Below the pieces are notes generated by a model. It saw only the letters and a list, made by a program, of their open reading frames with translations, ran no database searches and was not told where the DNA came from. From JANXQE01 sp035651635 (GTDB taxonomy: Bacteria > Verrucomicrobiota > Verrucomicrobiia > Limisphaerales > UBA8199), in NCBI GenBank assembly GCA_035651635.1, contig DASRFK010000247.1:1-8189 (forward strand): a DNA stretch of 8,189 bases. Reading direction: 5' to 3'. Made by a program: the position numbers and the translations under genes. The first letter of the stretch is position 1. Each line of letters opens with the position of its first letter. Below are positions 1 to 6,598 of the stretch, one piece after another.

Positions 1-559
1 CTCCTTTGGCGCCGCCAATGTTCAAGAGTACCGTCTCGCCTTCGATCAGCGGCGAGCAGGCGATGCCGAAGAATCCTTTGCCGGCCTGAAATTGGTTCTG
101 CAGATCGGCGCTCCAAAGCTTCTTCCCCGTGGCCAGTTCCAGGCAGTGGAACATCCCTTGCGCGCCTAGCGTGTAAATGCGTTCCTCCGAAATCGCCGGG
201 GTTGCCCGCGGGCCGTTATCAAAACCAAAATCATCCTCGTAAGTCGTTGGATAGGCAAAAGTCCAAAGCGAATTGCCCGTACGCGCATCGAAGCAGGTGA
301 TCGTTTCCCGATCCGCGTCACGGGCGAACAAAACCATTTTTTGGTTCGCAACGACCGGGCCGGAAAATCCATGGCCAATCTGTTTTTCCCAGACCACACG
401 TGGGCCGGCGGCAGGCCATTCCTGCGCCAAGTCAGATCCCTCACAAACGCCATTGCGTTGCGGACCGAGAAATTGCGGCCAATCAGCCGCCCAAGTCGTC
501 GAGCAGACCAGCAAGCTGGTTGCGAGCGCCGGGAAGACCTTATGACACCAGGTTTGCAT
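1..559 (-). CDS. PQQ-like beta-propeller repeat protein, exported, C-terminus outside the window
   Basis: Only the first 186 codons are present; the reading frame stays open to the left edge. Residues 1-25 form a signal peptide: a short basic start, the hydrophobic stretch ALATSLLVCSTTW, and a likely cleavage site around AA at 24-25. The mature protein opens with DWPQFLGPQRNGV, a motif seen at the start of many Verrucomicrobia and Planctomycetes PQQ-like propeller proteins. Two blade signatures of the form C-(L/F)-(D/E)-x-x-TG-x-x-LW follow, CFDARTGNSLW near 89-99 and CLELATGKKLW near 139-149. The family is a BamB/quinoprotein-like WD-type fold; full members usually have roughly 400-450 residues. 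PQQ binding or enzyme activity cannot be judged from this part, so a non-enzymatic periplasmic scaffold is equally possible. The ATG at 559 is chosen because it gives a complete signal peptide. It lies inside the end of the upstream gene (20 bp overlap), which suggests translational coupling. Confidence 0.88.
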   Translation of the reverse strand, partial: MQTWCHKVFPALATSLLVCSTTWAADWPQFLGPQRNGVCEGSDLAQEWPAAGPRVVWEKQIGHGFSGPVVANQKMVLFARDADRETITCFDARTGNSLWTFAYPTTYEDDFGFDNGPRATPAISEERIYTLGAQGMFHCLELATGKKLWSADLQNQFQAGKGFFGIACSPLIEGETVLLNIGGAKG

Positions 560-914
560 CGCGGGCGATTACCCAGTTTCCATCAGGATTCTTGCGCAGA
601 ATCGTGAGCGTATGCCCCGAGCGCAGAGTCGGTTTGCCATTGGGTGGCGTGACGGTTATCACCAGCCGATTCCGCATCCATGCCCAGTCACCGTGGACTG
701 CGAGTTCCTTGATTTCGCTGCTGCCTTCGATGCGGAAATCTTTCATGGAGCGGGAGGCCGCGGCGAAGACGTCCTTGCCGAAAGGCTCGCGTCCAGGCAC
801 CAGAAACAGAACGTCATCGGCCATCAGCGTGAGCACTGTCTGAAGGTCACCGGCCTTGGTGGCCACCGTCCATTTATTTACCAGTTCGCGAATCGCCAAC
901 TCGTCTTTACTCAT
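540..914 (-). CDS. YybH/SgcJ-type NTF2-like (SnoaL-like, DUF4440-type) protein
   Basis: This is a complete protein of 124 residues, the usual size for a single NTF2-like cone domain. The N-terminal helix DELAIRELVNKWTVATKAGD is followed by LQTVLTLMADDVLFLVPG and a GREPFGKDVFAAA segment. This order matches the SgcJ/EcaC/YybH group (COG4319), in which the ADD-V-F-x-x-P block is conserved. The second half consists of beta strands (AWMRNRLVITVTPPNGK, HTLTILRKNPDGNWVIARD) that would form the curved sheet. Members of this fold bind small hydrophobic ligands or act as isomerases or hydrolases, but most YybH-like proteins have no assigned substrate, and none is proposed here. There is no signal peptide, so it is probably cytoplasmic. 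Its last seven codons overlap the start of the exported propeller gene, so the two are probably co-transcribed. No clear Shine-Dalgarno precedes the ATG. Confidence 0.85.
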   Translation of the reverse strand: MSKDELAIRELVNKWTVATKAGDLQTVLTLMADDVLFLVPGREPFGKDVFAAASRSMKDFRIEGSSEIKELAVHGDWAWMRNRLVITVTPPNGKPTLRSGHTLTILRKNPDGNWVIARDANLVS

Positions 915-1050
915 AGAAACGTCGGCCTAATGTTCCCGTAAGAGTGGGCGGACCGCAAGCGATGGCTTCGCAAGGCATCCTGCTCCGCGACGCAAGGTCC
1001 CCCAGAAACTTATGTGTTTCAGGAGAAGGCTGGCGCCGCCGCTTCGGCCT

Positions 1051-1851
1051 TTAGTCGGAGTCGCCGCGAGAGGATTCCAGAGCCGCCACGTGCCCGTCCA
1101 TAAAGACAACATTCTTGCCGGGTTTGGGCGGGCGAGGGTGAAAATCCTCGTAGTCGAGAAAGAGCGGAGTTGTTCCCGGAGGAAACGTCAGGACGAAGTT
1201 GGTAATTCCGCCGGAAATGTCCCCTTGATGCAATAAGAGGAAGGCGCTGTCTGTTCGGGTTTCATCAATGCGATGGCCGTTCAGTTCGGCGTTCCATTCG
1301 TAACTCGAGCCTTCGGCGGCAAACCGGCCCATTTTATCGACCGGGCATTTGAAGATCGTCGCGTTGTTTGTGTTCGTGCCGGCGGTTCTGCCAACATAAC
1401 TCGCCAGGACATCGCAGATGCGCGGCAATGGATTTTGGGGATCGATTGGCAAGGTAGGAAGGATCTCGGCGCTCGGCAAGCGCTCCTGGTTATCGACGGA
1501 ATAAAGACGGGTAGCAATGCCCAATTGCCGAAGGTTGTTCACGCAAGCCGCATTATAGGCTTTGGCCTTCGACCGGCTCAAAGCGGGCAGCAGCAGGCCC
1601 GCCAGGATCGCAATGATGGCGATCACCACCAGCAATTCAACGAGAGTAAAGGCGCGATACGGGGCGGCCACGTTTTGGACCGCGCCCCCGATGCAGCGGG
1701 GGTGTTTTTCACGCCGGCCGCTCGTCGCAAAGCGCCAGAGGACTGCCGCACTCCAAGACGATAGTGTGGTGAGGTAGTTCATGGGAGCAAGGCGGGCAAG
1801 AGAGTTGCGGTTCGCCTCCAGCGGGTATGTTTTCATAAGTGGAGTCATCAT
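1051..1851 (-). CDS. Prepilin-type N-terminal cleavage/methylation domain protein (type II pseudopilin-like)
   Basis: The protein has 266 residues from the first ATG. The diagnostic element is the class III signal RA/FTLVELLVVIAIIAILAG, with mature residue 1 at Phe68 and the conserved Glu5 at Glu72, followed by LLPALSRSKAKAYNAACVNNLRQLG. This is the pattern of the very abundant verrucomicrobial and planctomycetal pseudopilins, as is NVVFMDGHV near the C-terminus. Prepilin peptidase would cleave before Phe68; the -1 residue is Ala rather than the usual Gly. The 67-residue leader is much longer than normal. Alternative starts are ATG at 1836, ATG at 1782 and GTG at 1671, the last giving a conventional 7-residue leader; none has a convincing Shine-Dalgarno. 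The isolated gene lies outside any gsp or pil operon, which is typical of this expanded family, whose role is mostly unknown. It lies 36 bp downstream of a small secreted-protein gene and is probably in one transcript with it. Confidence 0.9.
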   Translation of the reverse strand: MMTPLMKTYPLEANRNSLARLAPMNYLTTLSSWSAAVLWRFATSGRREKHPRCIGGAVQNVAAPYRAFTLVELLVVIAIIAILAGLLLPALSRSKAKAYNAACVNNLRQLGIATRLYSVDNQERLPSAEILPTLPIDPQNPLPRICDVLASYVGRTAGTNTNNATIFKCPVDKMGRFAAEGSSYEWNAELNGHRIDETRTDSAFLLLHQGDISGGITNFVLTFPPGTTPLFLDYEDFHPRPPKPGKNVVFMDGHVAALESSRGDSD

Positions 1852-1887
1852 TCACTGATCGGTTCGTCGGGTTAGGTTGTTTATTTC

Positions 1888-2178
1888 TCAGCCTCCAGGC
1901 CCGTGCCCCTTTCGCGCGAACTCGACCCGTTGTTCCGGAGTGAAGTCTGTAAACCGCCGATTGGGTTCGGGCGGACGTAGCATCTGGCCGGGCTGGGTTC
2001 GGCCCGTTGGCCTTTTGGAGCCGACGTTCATGCTCGATTGGTCGACCTGCGTCGTCTCAAAGGCGGCGACCCTATTCGATTCGTGGAACGCTGGCGTGTG
2101 CCAAGCCGACGAAGCGAACCACAATCCACCGAGGGCGAGCAACGCCGCCACGGGCAGGGAGAGTTGTTTTGGTTTCAT
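1888..2178 (-). CDS. Small exported protein of unknown function, paired with the pseudopilin
   Basis: I do not recognise this 96-residue protein. The N-terminus MKPKQLSLPVAALLALGGLW is a good Sec signal peptide, with basic residues and then a hydrophobic core ending near FASSA-WH, which gives a likely cleavage site around residue 25. The mature part is polar and rich in Arg, Gln, Pro and Gly, has no cysteine, and ends in a compact conserved-looking tail, FTDFTPEQRVEFARKGHGPGG (residues 76-96, written here as two pieces: FTDFTPEQRVEF and ARKGHGPGG). The middle section around 45-75 looks disordered. It lies 36 bp upstream of the pseudopilin gene on the same strand, so the two probably share a transcript. 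The ATG at 2178 is preceded by an A-rich stretch rather than a Shine-Dalgarno. The clean signal peptide makes a chance reading frame unlikely. No function is assigned. Confidence 0.75.
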   Translation of the reverse strand: MKPKQLSLPVAALLALGGLWFASSAWHTPAFHESNRVAAFETTQVDQSSMNVGSKRPTGRTQPGQMLRPPEPNRRFTDFTPEQRVEFARKGHGPGG

Positions 2179-2395
2179 TGTTTTTGCTTTTTGATTCGAG
2201 CTTCAGGTTCACTTTCGCACGGCATTGTGCGCCGATTCTCTGGAGTTGGCTTTCGATTTGGAACGAAGGCGAGGAATTGTGGTGCGAAGCGCCAGCAAAA
2301 AGGAATGAATCTGGTCCACAGCACAGGAAAGGGTCTGAAGCACAAGCCTCCTTTCCGGGACCCTCGCCAGCAGTGCCCAGCGGGGAGTTACGGCT

Positions 2396-3157
2396 CTAAC
2401 GGAATTCCAGCTTTTGCTGGAGTTCGCGAATCGGCCGCGTAGTGGGATAGCGCTTTCCGTTCTTCAGCACGACCAGGTTCTCGCCTTTAAACATGGGTTG
2501 AAGCTCCTGGATTTGGTCGAGGTTGACGATTACTGAGCGGCTGATGCGTAAGAAACGTTGCGGGGAGAGATGGGATTCCAAGGAACTCATGGTCTCGCGC
2601 AGGACATGGTTCTCCTTGCCAACATGCACGACCGCGTATTTTCCAGCGGCCTCGATCGCCTGAATCTGGTCCAACTCTACAAAGGTAACCTTGCCCGGGG
2701 TTTTGACAGCCAATCGAGTGAGCTGACCTGCCGGTGCCGGAGATTGGCCCAAGAGCGCGAGAAGCCCACGGGCGGCAACACCGGCCTGTTTGTTAGCGAT
2801 AAGGTCGCGAGCGCGCTGGATCGCTTCCTTGAATCGAGTGGGTTTGAATGGCTTCAAGAGATAATCCAGTGCACTCACCTCGAACGCGCGGAGCGCGTGC
2901 TGATCGTAAGCCGTGGTGAAGATCACGACCGGCAGCAATGCCTGCGGGACTCGTCGCAACACCTCAAACCCGTCCATATCCGGCATCTGCACGTCGAGCA
3001 ACACCAGGTCCGGCCTGGTTCCCTGGATCTGGTCCACCGCCTCAAAACCATCCCTGCTTTCGCCAACGACCTCCACGTCAGATTCTTCACCCAATAGCAA
3101 GCGAACCCGCTGCCGGGCCAACGGTTCGTCATCGACGATGAGCGCTCGGATTTTCAT
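2396..3157 (-). CDS. LytTR-family response regulator
   Basis: This is a 253-residue transcriptional regulator. Residues 3-120 are a receiver domain: acidic pair Asp9-Asp10, phospho-acceptor Asp55 in LLDVQMPDMDG, switch Thr82 in FTTAYD and invariant Lys102 in LLKPF. After a linker with an Ala/Gly-rich segment (125-145), residues 147-250 form a LytTR DNA-binding domain with IEAAGKY, the RFLRISRSVIVNLDQI block (201-216) and YPTTRPIREL. The usual His in the F-x-R-x-H-R-S signature is Ser206 here. The receiver matches the AlgR/LytR/YehT pattern. The start is the ATG at 3157, not an upstream ATG at 3232, because the domain begins at MKIRALIVDDEPLARQRV and this ATG overlaps the kinase stop as ATGA. 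The gene is thus translationally coupled to its kinase. The target genes are not evident: no lrgAB, cidAB or transporter gene is adjacent. Confidence 0.95.
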   Translation of the reverse strand: MKIRALIVDDEPLARQRVRLLLGEESDVEVVGESRDGFEAVDQIQGTRPDLVLLDVQMPDMDGFEVLRRVPQALLPVVIFTTAYDQHALRAFEVSALDYLLKPFKPTRFKEAIQRARDLIANKQAGVAARGLLALLGQSPAPAGQLTRLAVKTPGKVTFVELDQIQAIEAAGKYAVVHVGKENHVLRETMSSLESHLSPQRFLRISRSVIVNLDQIQELQPMFKGENLVVLKNGKRYPTTRPIRELQQKLEFR

Positions 3158-4323
3158 GCGGCTGACCCGTTCGAGACGGTGGGAACATGGACCGGCTCCA
3201 CGTGAAAGGGGAGGTGAATATCTACTCGGCAACCTTGAGGTTCAGCACTCCCGAAAGAGAAACTCTGGTCCTGGCCATAGAGTCCCTGCAGTCTTGCTTT
3301 TGTGTTGGCAAGCCCGATACCACGTCGTCCGGAGGTGTTTAAATCGGAGCGTGGCAATCCTCTGCCGTCGTCTCGGACAATCAGGTGCAGATGCTTATCT
3401 TTGTGGCTTGCTTCGATTGAGACAAGCCCCGGGCCGCGCCGCGGTTCGATACCGTGGCGGATAGCGTTCTCCACCAATGGTTGCAGAATGAGGGCTGGCA
3501 CCAAGGCTTTCATGAGTTCATCCGGAACGCTCTGCTCGACTCGAAGCCGTTCGCCAAAACGCTTTTGCTCAATACTGAGATATGCCCCAATGAATTCGAG
3601 CTCCTGCGCCAGGGGAATCTCCTGTTCCTCCATCGAATCAAGCGAGCGGCGCAGCAACTCGCTTAAATCGCCTAGCATCTCGTCGGCCGCTCGCGGGTTG
3701 ACGTAAACCAACGTGGCAATCGAGTTTAGCGTGTTGAAAAGAAAATGCGGGTTGATCTGCATCCGTAACGCTTGCAGCTTGGCGCTGGTGAGCCTTGCCT
3801 CCAATTCGGCCGCACGCCGTTCCCGTTCCTGCGAGCTTCTAAAATTGATAATGGCCTGGCAAACGCCCACTAAAGACCAATAGACCAAAACGTCCAAAGC
3901 TGCTCGAAGACCCAAAAGCGTGCCAGACGCACCGGGTGGCGGCAGCCTGGGACTCTTCGAATCAGGCGACCGCCCTGGCGCTTCCGAACTTTGCGGATGA
4001 GGAAAGATCCGGACGACAGCGCGAAAGGTAGCCTTGTTGGTGCTGACCATGAGCAGGCAGGCCAACAAATGAAGACCTACGTTTCGAAGCAGTCTCTTCC
4101 GTTCGATAGGAAAGCGGAAAGAGAGCCACGCCACGACGGGTAGGAACAACAGCCAAAGCGCCCAAAACGACGCTCCGAAGCTAATCGCCTGGAGCCAGGA
4201 GGCAGGGTCTCTTAGCGCGAGTGGTGCTGCAAACAGCAGCACAAGGGCCCCCCACAACCCCAGTACTGCTCCCACGAACGCCACTTTGCGAGCGAGGCGT
4301 CGGTTGCCTTTCGTTCGGTTCAT
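3154..4323 (-). CDS. LytS/YehU-type membrane sensor histidine kinase
   Basis: The protein has 389 residues. The N-terminal half contains four hydrophobic segments, near residues 13-37, 44-69, 82-100 and 136-161. A Pro/Ser-rich loop of about 30 residues (107-134) lies between the third and fourth. A short coiled coil (about 163-186, SSQERERRAAELEARLTSAK) leads into the His_kinase domain, with the phospho-accepting His193 in MQINPHFLFNTLNSI. The HATPase_c domain has the N box LQPLVENAIRHG (Asn286), the G1 box DDGRGL (318-323) and RRGIGLANTKARL (about 333-345). This architecture is the HPK8/LytS-YehU class, which pairs with LytTR regulators, and such a regulator follows with an ATGA overlap. There is no GAF, PAS or 5TM-LytS sensor domain; the signal would have to be sensed by the membrane bundle. 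It is transcribed divergently from comM. The ATG at 4323 has no strong Shine-Dalgarno. Confidence 0.95.
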   Translation of the reverse strand: MNRTKGNRRLARKVAFVGAVLGLWGALVLLFAAPLALRDPASWLQAISFGASFWALWLLFLPVVAWLSFRFPIERKRLLRNVGLHLLACLLMVSTNKATFRAVVRIFPHPQSSEAPGRSPDSKSPRLPPPGASGTLLGLRAALDVLVYWSLVGVCQAIINFRSSQERERRAAELEARLTSAKLQALRMQINPHFLFNTLNSIATLVYVNPRAADEMLGDLSELLRRSLDSMEEQEIPLAQELEFIGAYLSIEQKRFGERLRVEQSVPDELMKALVPALILQPLVENAIRHGIEPRRGPGLVSIEASHKDKHLHLIVRDDGRGLPRSDLNTSGRRGIGLANTKARLQGLYGQDQSFSFGSAEPQGCRVDIHLPFHVEPVHVPTVSNGSAA

Positions 4324-4629
4324 GTCAGGGTAATGCCTTCAAAAGCAGCTCACGCAAACAGGGCTGGTCAGCATATCAGCGGCAGGTCTTTGGGCAACCC
4401 GTTTGGAACGAAACGGCCTTTTTCTGGCGCGAGGAGGCAAAAATCGGGAACCGATCATGCAGCCTGCCACGCTTTGTTGAGCGGGTCAGGGGGCTCATGG
4501 GAACATAACGTGGCACCTTATGAAGCCCGCGAACACCACAACTCGACGGCGCAAACCGGGCTGACCAAGCGGCGGCAAAGCGCGCGCGTCGTATTTCAGG
4601 ATTGCTCTTTTGCCCGCACCGGTTAATAA
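4324..4629. other. Divergent intergenic region between the kinase gene and comM
   Basis: This 306-bp stretch must carry the promoters for the leftward kinase-regulator operon and for rightward comM. No sigma-70 -35/-10 pair with good spacing could be picked out by eye on either strand, which is common in this phylum. An open frame on the plus strand (4333-4626) gives a low-complexity Ser/Arg/His-rich translation with no domain character and is not called. The one clear structural element is the palindrome at 4399-4416, described separately. Confidence 0.6.
4399..4423 (+). promoter_or_regulatory. Perfect inverted repeat followed by a T-run (operator or attenuator candidate)
   Basis: CCGTTT-GGAACG-AAACGG forms a perfect 6-bp stem with a 6-nt loop, followed on the plus strand by CC and then five T residues (4419-4423). 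Read rightwards it resembles a short intrinsic terminator in the comM leader. As DNA it is a palindrome whose left arm (CCCGTTTGG) matches eight of nine positions of the LytTR half-site consensus [TA][AC][CA]GTTN[AG][TG], as I remember it. LytTR sites are normally direct repeats, not inverted ones, which argues against simple operator function. No upstream plus-strand gene needs a terminator here. A chance palindrome cannot be excluded. Confidence 0.3.
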
Positions 4630-4638
4630 GTGCTTTGC

Positions 4639-6162
4639 ATGCTGGCCAAGGTCTGTTCCGCTGCCGTTAATGGAGTCGAGGCTTATCCTGTCGAAGTGGA
4701 AGTCAATGCGGGATTTGGCGACACCTTGATCGTGATTGTTGGCCTGCCCGATACCGCGGTTAAAGAATCGCGCGACCGGGTCATGACGGCGCTCATCAAT
4801 TCCGGGTTCGCTTTCACTTTCGGACGGACGACGATCAACCTGGCTCCGGCGGATGTGAAGAAAGAAGGTCCCAGCTTCGATCTGCCGATTGCCGTGGGCA
4901 TGGTCGCCGCCAGCGAACAAATGGAGACAGCGCAACTGGATAACTTTGTCATGGTCGGCGAACTCGCATTGACCGGGGCGGTTCGTCCAGTTAAAGGGGT
5001 GCTGCCGATTGCGTTGCGAGCTAGAGAACAGGGCAAGCAGGGCATTTTCGTCCCGCCGGAGAACGCCGCCGAAGCCGCGGTGGTCGCGGGTTTGCAGGTC
5101 ATCCCGATCCAGAACCTGCGCGAAGCCGTGAGTTTTCTCGAAGGCGAAACCAAAATCAGTCCGACAAGAATCGATATCGACAAAATCTTCGAGCAAGACC
5201 AGGAGGCGGACGTTGACTTCGCCGAAGTCAAAGGGCAGGAATCGGTCAAGCGCGCCCTGGAGATTGCCGCCGCCGGGGGACATAACGTCCTGTTGATTGG
5301 CCCGCCCGGCACGGGCAAATCGATGTTGGCAAAGCGGCTGCCGACCATCCTGCCGCCGCTCACGTTGGAGGAAGCCCTCGAGACCACCAAGGTCCACAGC
5401 ATCACCGGGCTGCTTCAACCGGGGCAGGCCTTAGTCACCCGGCGTCCGTTCCGTGCCCCACACCACACCGCCAGCGACGCGGGCTTGCTCGGAGGCAATA
5501 TCAATCCGACTCCCGGAGAAATCTCGCTGGCGCACCACGGAGTCTTATTCCTCGACGAACTGCCCGAGTTCAAGCGGAGCGTTCTGGAAACCATGCGCCA
5601 GCCGTTGGAAGAAGGGCGAGTGACCATTTCTCGCGCGGCCGGCACGATGACTTTTCCATCGCAATTCATGTTAGTGGCCGCTATGAACCCGACGCCGGAT
5701 GGCAAAATGCCCGCTGAATCCCGCAGCTCGCCGCGCGAGATTCAAAATTATCTCGGGCGAATTTCCGGGCCGCTGTTGGACCGGATCGATCTGCATGTGG
5801 AAGTTCCGGCGGTGCCTTTTCGCGAAATCACGAGCCATCAAAACGGCGAGGCTTCGGCAGAAATCCGCAAACGCGTGATGGCCGCCCGGGAACGCCAACA
5901 CGCGCGCTTCAACCATAAAAAGGTCAATTGCAACGCCCGAATGGGCAGTCGCGAGATCAAAGCTTTTTGCGCCCTGGACGATTCGACCGTGGAGCTGCTC
6001 AAGTTCGCCATGGCGGACCTCAAGCTCAGCGCCCGGGGTTACGACCGCGTGCTCAAAGTCGCCCGCACCATCGCCGATCTTGCCGGGTCCGAGAAAATCC
6101 TGGCCGACCATGTCTCCGAAGCTATTCAGTTCCGATCCCTGGACCGGCAGCTCTGGACCTGA
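4639..6162 (+). CDS. comM: ComM/YifB-family Mg-chelatase-like AAA+ ATPase
   Basis: This is a complete protein of 507 residues, the family's usual length. Residues 1 to about 165 are the N-terminal ChlI-like domain, with VGLPDTAVKESRDRV and NLAPADVKKEGPSFDLPIA. Residues about 190-395 are the AAA+ core: Walker A GPPGTGKS at 221-228, RPFRAPHHTASDAGLLGG at about 268-286, Walker B LFLDELPEF at 303-311, sensor-1 region AAMNPTPDG at 347-355 and the arginine-finger segment GPLLDRIDLH. The C-terminal Mg_chelatase_C domain includes LSARGYDRVLKVARTIADL. In Vibrio and Haemophilus, ComM is a hexameric helicase that promotes branch migration when transforming single-stranded DNA integrates into the chromosome. 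The ATG at 4639 is preferred because MLAKVxSAA is the family's typical start; an in-frame GTG at 4630 would add three residues. The cysteine cluster found after MNP in many homologues (CPCG...C-x-C) is absent. Other competence genes are not adjacent. Confidence 0.95.
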   Translation: MLAKVCSAAVNGVEAYPVEVEVNAGFGDTLIVIVGLPDTAVKESRDRVMTALINSGFAFTFGRTTINLAPADVKKEGPSFDLPIAVGMVAASEQMETAQLDNFVMVGELALTGAVRPVKGVLPIALRAREQGKQGIFVPPENAAEAAVVAGLQVIPIQNLREAVSFLEGETKISPTRIDIDKIFEQDQEADVDFAEVKGQESVKRALEIAAAGGHNVLLIGPPGTGKSMLAKRLPTILPPLTLEEALETTKVHSITGLLQPGQALVTRRPFRAPHHTASDAGLLGGNINPTPGEISLAHHGVLFLDELPEFKRSVLETMRQPLEEGRVTISRAAGTMTFPSQFMLVAAMNPTPDGKMPAESRSSPREIQNYLGRISGPLLDRIDLHVEVPAVPFREITSHQNGEASAEIRKRVMAARERQHARFNHKKVNCNARMGSREIKAFCALDDSTVELLKFAMADLKLSARGYDRVLKVARTIADLAGSEKILADHVSEAIQFRSLDRQLWT

Positions 6163-6298
6163 AAGATAGAACAAGCACGCCGCAACGTATTGGCAATTCC
6201 CCTTTGTGGGCCGCCTTCAAGGCAGGGCGCAGTCCTGGAGCGTTCCGTCCCATACCGGGCGATTATCAGAAAGAGGATTCTGTTCTCAACCAGGCAAC

Positions 6299-6598
6299 CT
6301 AATTCATAAGCCCCAGCAGCATGGGAAAAATTTGCAGCACAAACAGCACGATCCCAAGACGGATATAGTGCTCCCGGCGAATACACCGCCCGGTGTACCA
6401 GCCGAACAAAGGGTACTGAGCCAACGCGAGCGGCAGCACGATCGGGCCGCCGCCCTTGAACAGCAGCAAAGTCAACACGGGGAAAAACACGCCGGCCCAA
6501 TAAAAATCTCCCTGCTGCGCGGATTTGAGCGATATGGCAATGGCTATGGGCGTGAGGATGATGCCAATTATGGTGCCGATGAGGGATAAATACTTCAT
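6299..6598 (-). CDS. Small integral membrane protein of unknown function
   Basis: I do not recognise this 99-residue protein. It is strongly hydrophobic. One membrane segment lies near residues 5-24 (SLIGTIIGIILTPIAIAISL), a long hydrophobic stretch at about 33-66 is broken by LFKGGGP and could form one or two helices, and a final helix lies near 79-98. A basic loop, GRCIRREHYIR (70-80), lies before the last helix and by the positive-inside rule should face the cytoplasm. There is no cleavable signal peptide and no catalytic motif. The coding assignment rests on the coherent helix and loop pattern, the ATG start and the fit to the gap between comM and the cytochrome. It converges on comM with 136 bp between the stop codons, in which I see no strong intrinsic terminator. 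It is monocistronic, and no neighbour suggests a role. Confidence 0.7.
   Translation of the reverse strand: MKYLSLIGTIIGIILTPIAIAISLKSAQQGDFYWAGVFFPVLTLLLFKGGGPIVLPLALAQYPLFGWYTGRCIRREHYIRLGIVLFVLQIFPMLLGLMN

Noticed and set aside
400..843. Plus-strand open frame of 147 codons
   Set aside because: It is antisense to the propeller and NTF2-like genes, both supported by family motifs, and its product has no recognisable features.
1273..1764. Plus-strand open frame of 163 codons
   Set aside because: It lies opposite the pseudopilin gene, whose class III signal sequence is unambiguous.
2558..3097. Plus-strand open frame of 179 codons
   Set aside because: It is a shadow of the LytTR response regulator, which has all receiver residues intact.
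3158..3232. Upstream ATG that would extend the response regulator by 25 residues
   Set aside because: The extension lies inside the kinase C-terminus, has no homology to receiver domains, and the ATGA overlap at 3154-3157 gives the canonical start.
4333..4626. Plus-strand open frame of 97 codons in the kinase/comM spacer
   Set aside because: The translation lacks hydrophobic core, signal or domain features, and no ribosome binding site is visible; it would also cross the palindrome at 4399.
4495..5418. Long open frame (307 codons) on the minus strand opposite comM
   Set aside because: It is antisense to the conserved ComM reading frame over most of its length. Its translation is rich in Arg, Asp and His with no domain or membrane pattern, typical of a GC-rich shadow frame.
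6382..6397. Perfect hairpin TACACC-GCCC-GGTGTA
   Set aside because: It lies within the small membrane protein gene and has no T-run; it most likely reflects coding sequence by chance.
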